50,088 bases of DNA, taken from assembly GCA_000432855.1 (NCBI GenBank), contig HF990829.1, forward strand, positions 1 through 50,088, in the 5' to 3' direction. The DNA comes from Firmicutes bacterium CAG:822. Lineage in GTDB: Bacteria > Bacillota_I > Bacilli_A > RF39 > UBA660. Shown here piece by piece: positions 49,727 to 50,088 of this stretch. A program made the position numbers and the translations under genes. The first letter of the stretch is position 1. Every line of letters begins with the position of its first letter. The notes below the pieces were generated by a model, which saw nothing but the letters and a program-made list of their open reading frames with translations, made no database searches and was not told where the DNA came from.

Positions 49727-49942
49727 TTACCCCTCCAACAAAGTTCTAACAGCAGCAATGATAACATCTGATAACATAAAGAATAATGCGAACACAATAA
49801 TGCATAGTAAAACAGCTACTGAATATTTGAACATTTCCTTTTTCTTTGGCCATCTGACCTTTTTGAATTCAGAACGAATTCCGCCTAAAAATTTCTTTTT
49901 TTCTTTTTTTGCTTTCTTTTCCTTTTTGGCGTTTTTTGCCAT
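49727..49942 (-). CDS. secE: Preprotein translocase subunit SecE
   Basis: 71 residues. Lys-rich cytoplasmic start (MAKNAKKEKKAKKEKKKFLG), the SecE signature EFKKVRWPKKKEMFKYSVAV and a single membrane helix at about 42-66. Essential SecYEG subunit. The ATG at 49942 follows AGGTGAATTGT; the GTG in the site is not the start. In operon with nusG. No rpmG is visible upstream within the window. Confidence 0.95.
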   Translation of the reverse strand: MAKNAKKEKKAKKEKKKFLGGIRSEFKKVRWPKKKEMFKYSVAVLLCIIVFALFFMLSDVIIAAVRTLLEG

Positions 49943-49980
49943 ACAATTCACCTACTTTAATTTTATGCTTTTTTCCAAAT

Positions 49981-50031
49981 AAAAAACACTTTTGCGTGTT
50001 CACTAATAAAGTATCACATTAAGTGTTTTTT
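49981..50031 (-). terminator. Inverted repeat in the secE upstream region (terminator or attenuator)
   Basis: AAAAAACACTT (49981-49991) and AAGTGTTTTTT (50021-50031) are perfect complements. A smaller hairpin GAACAC-N6-GTGTTT uses the same downstream arm. The run of T follows on the minus strand. It sits in the secE leader if the promoter at 50008-50036 is used; otherwise it ends an upstream gene. Confidence 0.5.
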
Positions 50032-50036
50032 GTCAA
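50008..50036 (-). promoter_or_regulatory. Candidate secE-nusG promoter
   Basis: TTGACA (50031-50036), 17-base spacer ending TGA, TACTTT (50008-50013). The -10 box is poor but has the TG extension. It overlaps the inverted repeat. Confidence 0.45.
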
Positions 50037-50088
50037 TGCTTTTAAGATATTTGTTAATCCTTTTTTAAAAAGATACCTTATCATTAAT

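Noticed and set aside
1..50088. Mollicutes code with TGA as Trp
   Set aside because: TGA ends ybxB and the 84-residue gene at 37261, and conserved Trp codons such as that in rpoB MWLYDG are TGG.
49943..50088. rpmG or a tRNA upstream of secE, as in other Firmicutes
   Set aside because: No L33 reading frame with its Cys motifs and no cloverleaf on either strand.

Overview
The window comes from an AT-rich (roughly 30% GC by eye), low-GC Gram-positive chromosome of the Bacilli/Mollicutes-related kind. The gene order secE-nusG-rplK-rplA-rplJ-rplL-ybxB-rpoB-rpoC is the Firmicutes order. The SMC protein is short (about 980 residues, the size of the mycoplasma P115 protein). The code is standard: ybxB and the small gene at 37261-37515 end in TGA, and Trp is TGG. 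A gut lineage such as the RF39-type or Erysipelotrichia-like Bacilli would fit, but this is inference.

Layout. 1-1283: 3' part of an alkaline-phosphatase-fold phosphoglycerol transferase (LTA synthase/OpgB type). 1483-4032: small accessory islet with a PD-(D/E)XK Rpn/transposase-type nuclease, an XRE regulator and a DUF2726 protein. 4061-9924: metal transport (ZIP importer, putative heavy-metal exporter), a histidine phosphatase, XerD, RarA, DNA polymerase III delta and a small membrane protein. 10005-12090: OmpR-type two-component system. 12153-13588: unknown small protein and a membrane-anchored HExxH peptidase. 13659-18182: marR and a heterodimeric ABC exporter. 18317-22823: two paralogous polysaccharide deacetylases, QueH and GpmI. 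22916-25445: prepilin peptidase and an unusually extended GspF/PilC protein without an adjacent ATPase. 25554-30228: YqfQ/VrrA-like small protein, a 1316-residue modular surface protein and a divergent small HTH regulator. 30248-34844: ABC-F ATPase and SMC. 34965-37515: four-gene cassette of unknown function around an HExxH peptidase. 37605-38738: SGNH-like hydrolase. 38819-49942: RNA polymerase and ribosomal protein cluster with leader RNAs.

Regulation is unusually readable. Many promoters match TTGACA-N16/17-TATAAT or the extended TGN-TATAAT form, and most transcription units end in hairpins whose 3' arm overlaps the stop codon. Readable regulatory sites include a canonical L10 leader, a structured leader before rplK, a palindrome over the marR -10 box, a palindrome over the surface-protein -10 box facing the HTH gene, and a TTCACA-N5-TTCACA direct repeat in front of the response regulator. 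The promoters of rpoBC and rplJL lie inside the ends of the preceding genes. Several start codons were moved from the longest frame to the codon that fits the Shine-Dalgarno sequence (rpoB and rplJ TTG, rplK GTG).

No gap without a gene exceeds 300 bases. The larger gaps are 1317-1463, with nothing convincing except one copy of a 12-base repeat, and 2428-2545, an AT-rich stretch with nothing clear. No tRNA, rRNA, CRISPR or insertion sequence was seen.
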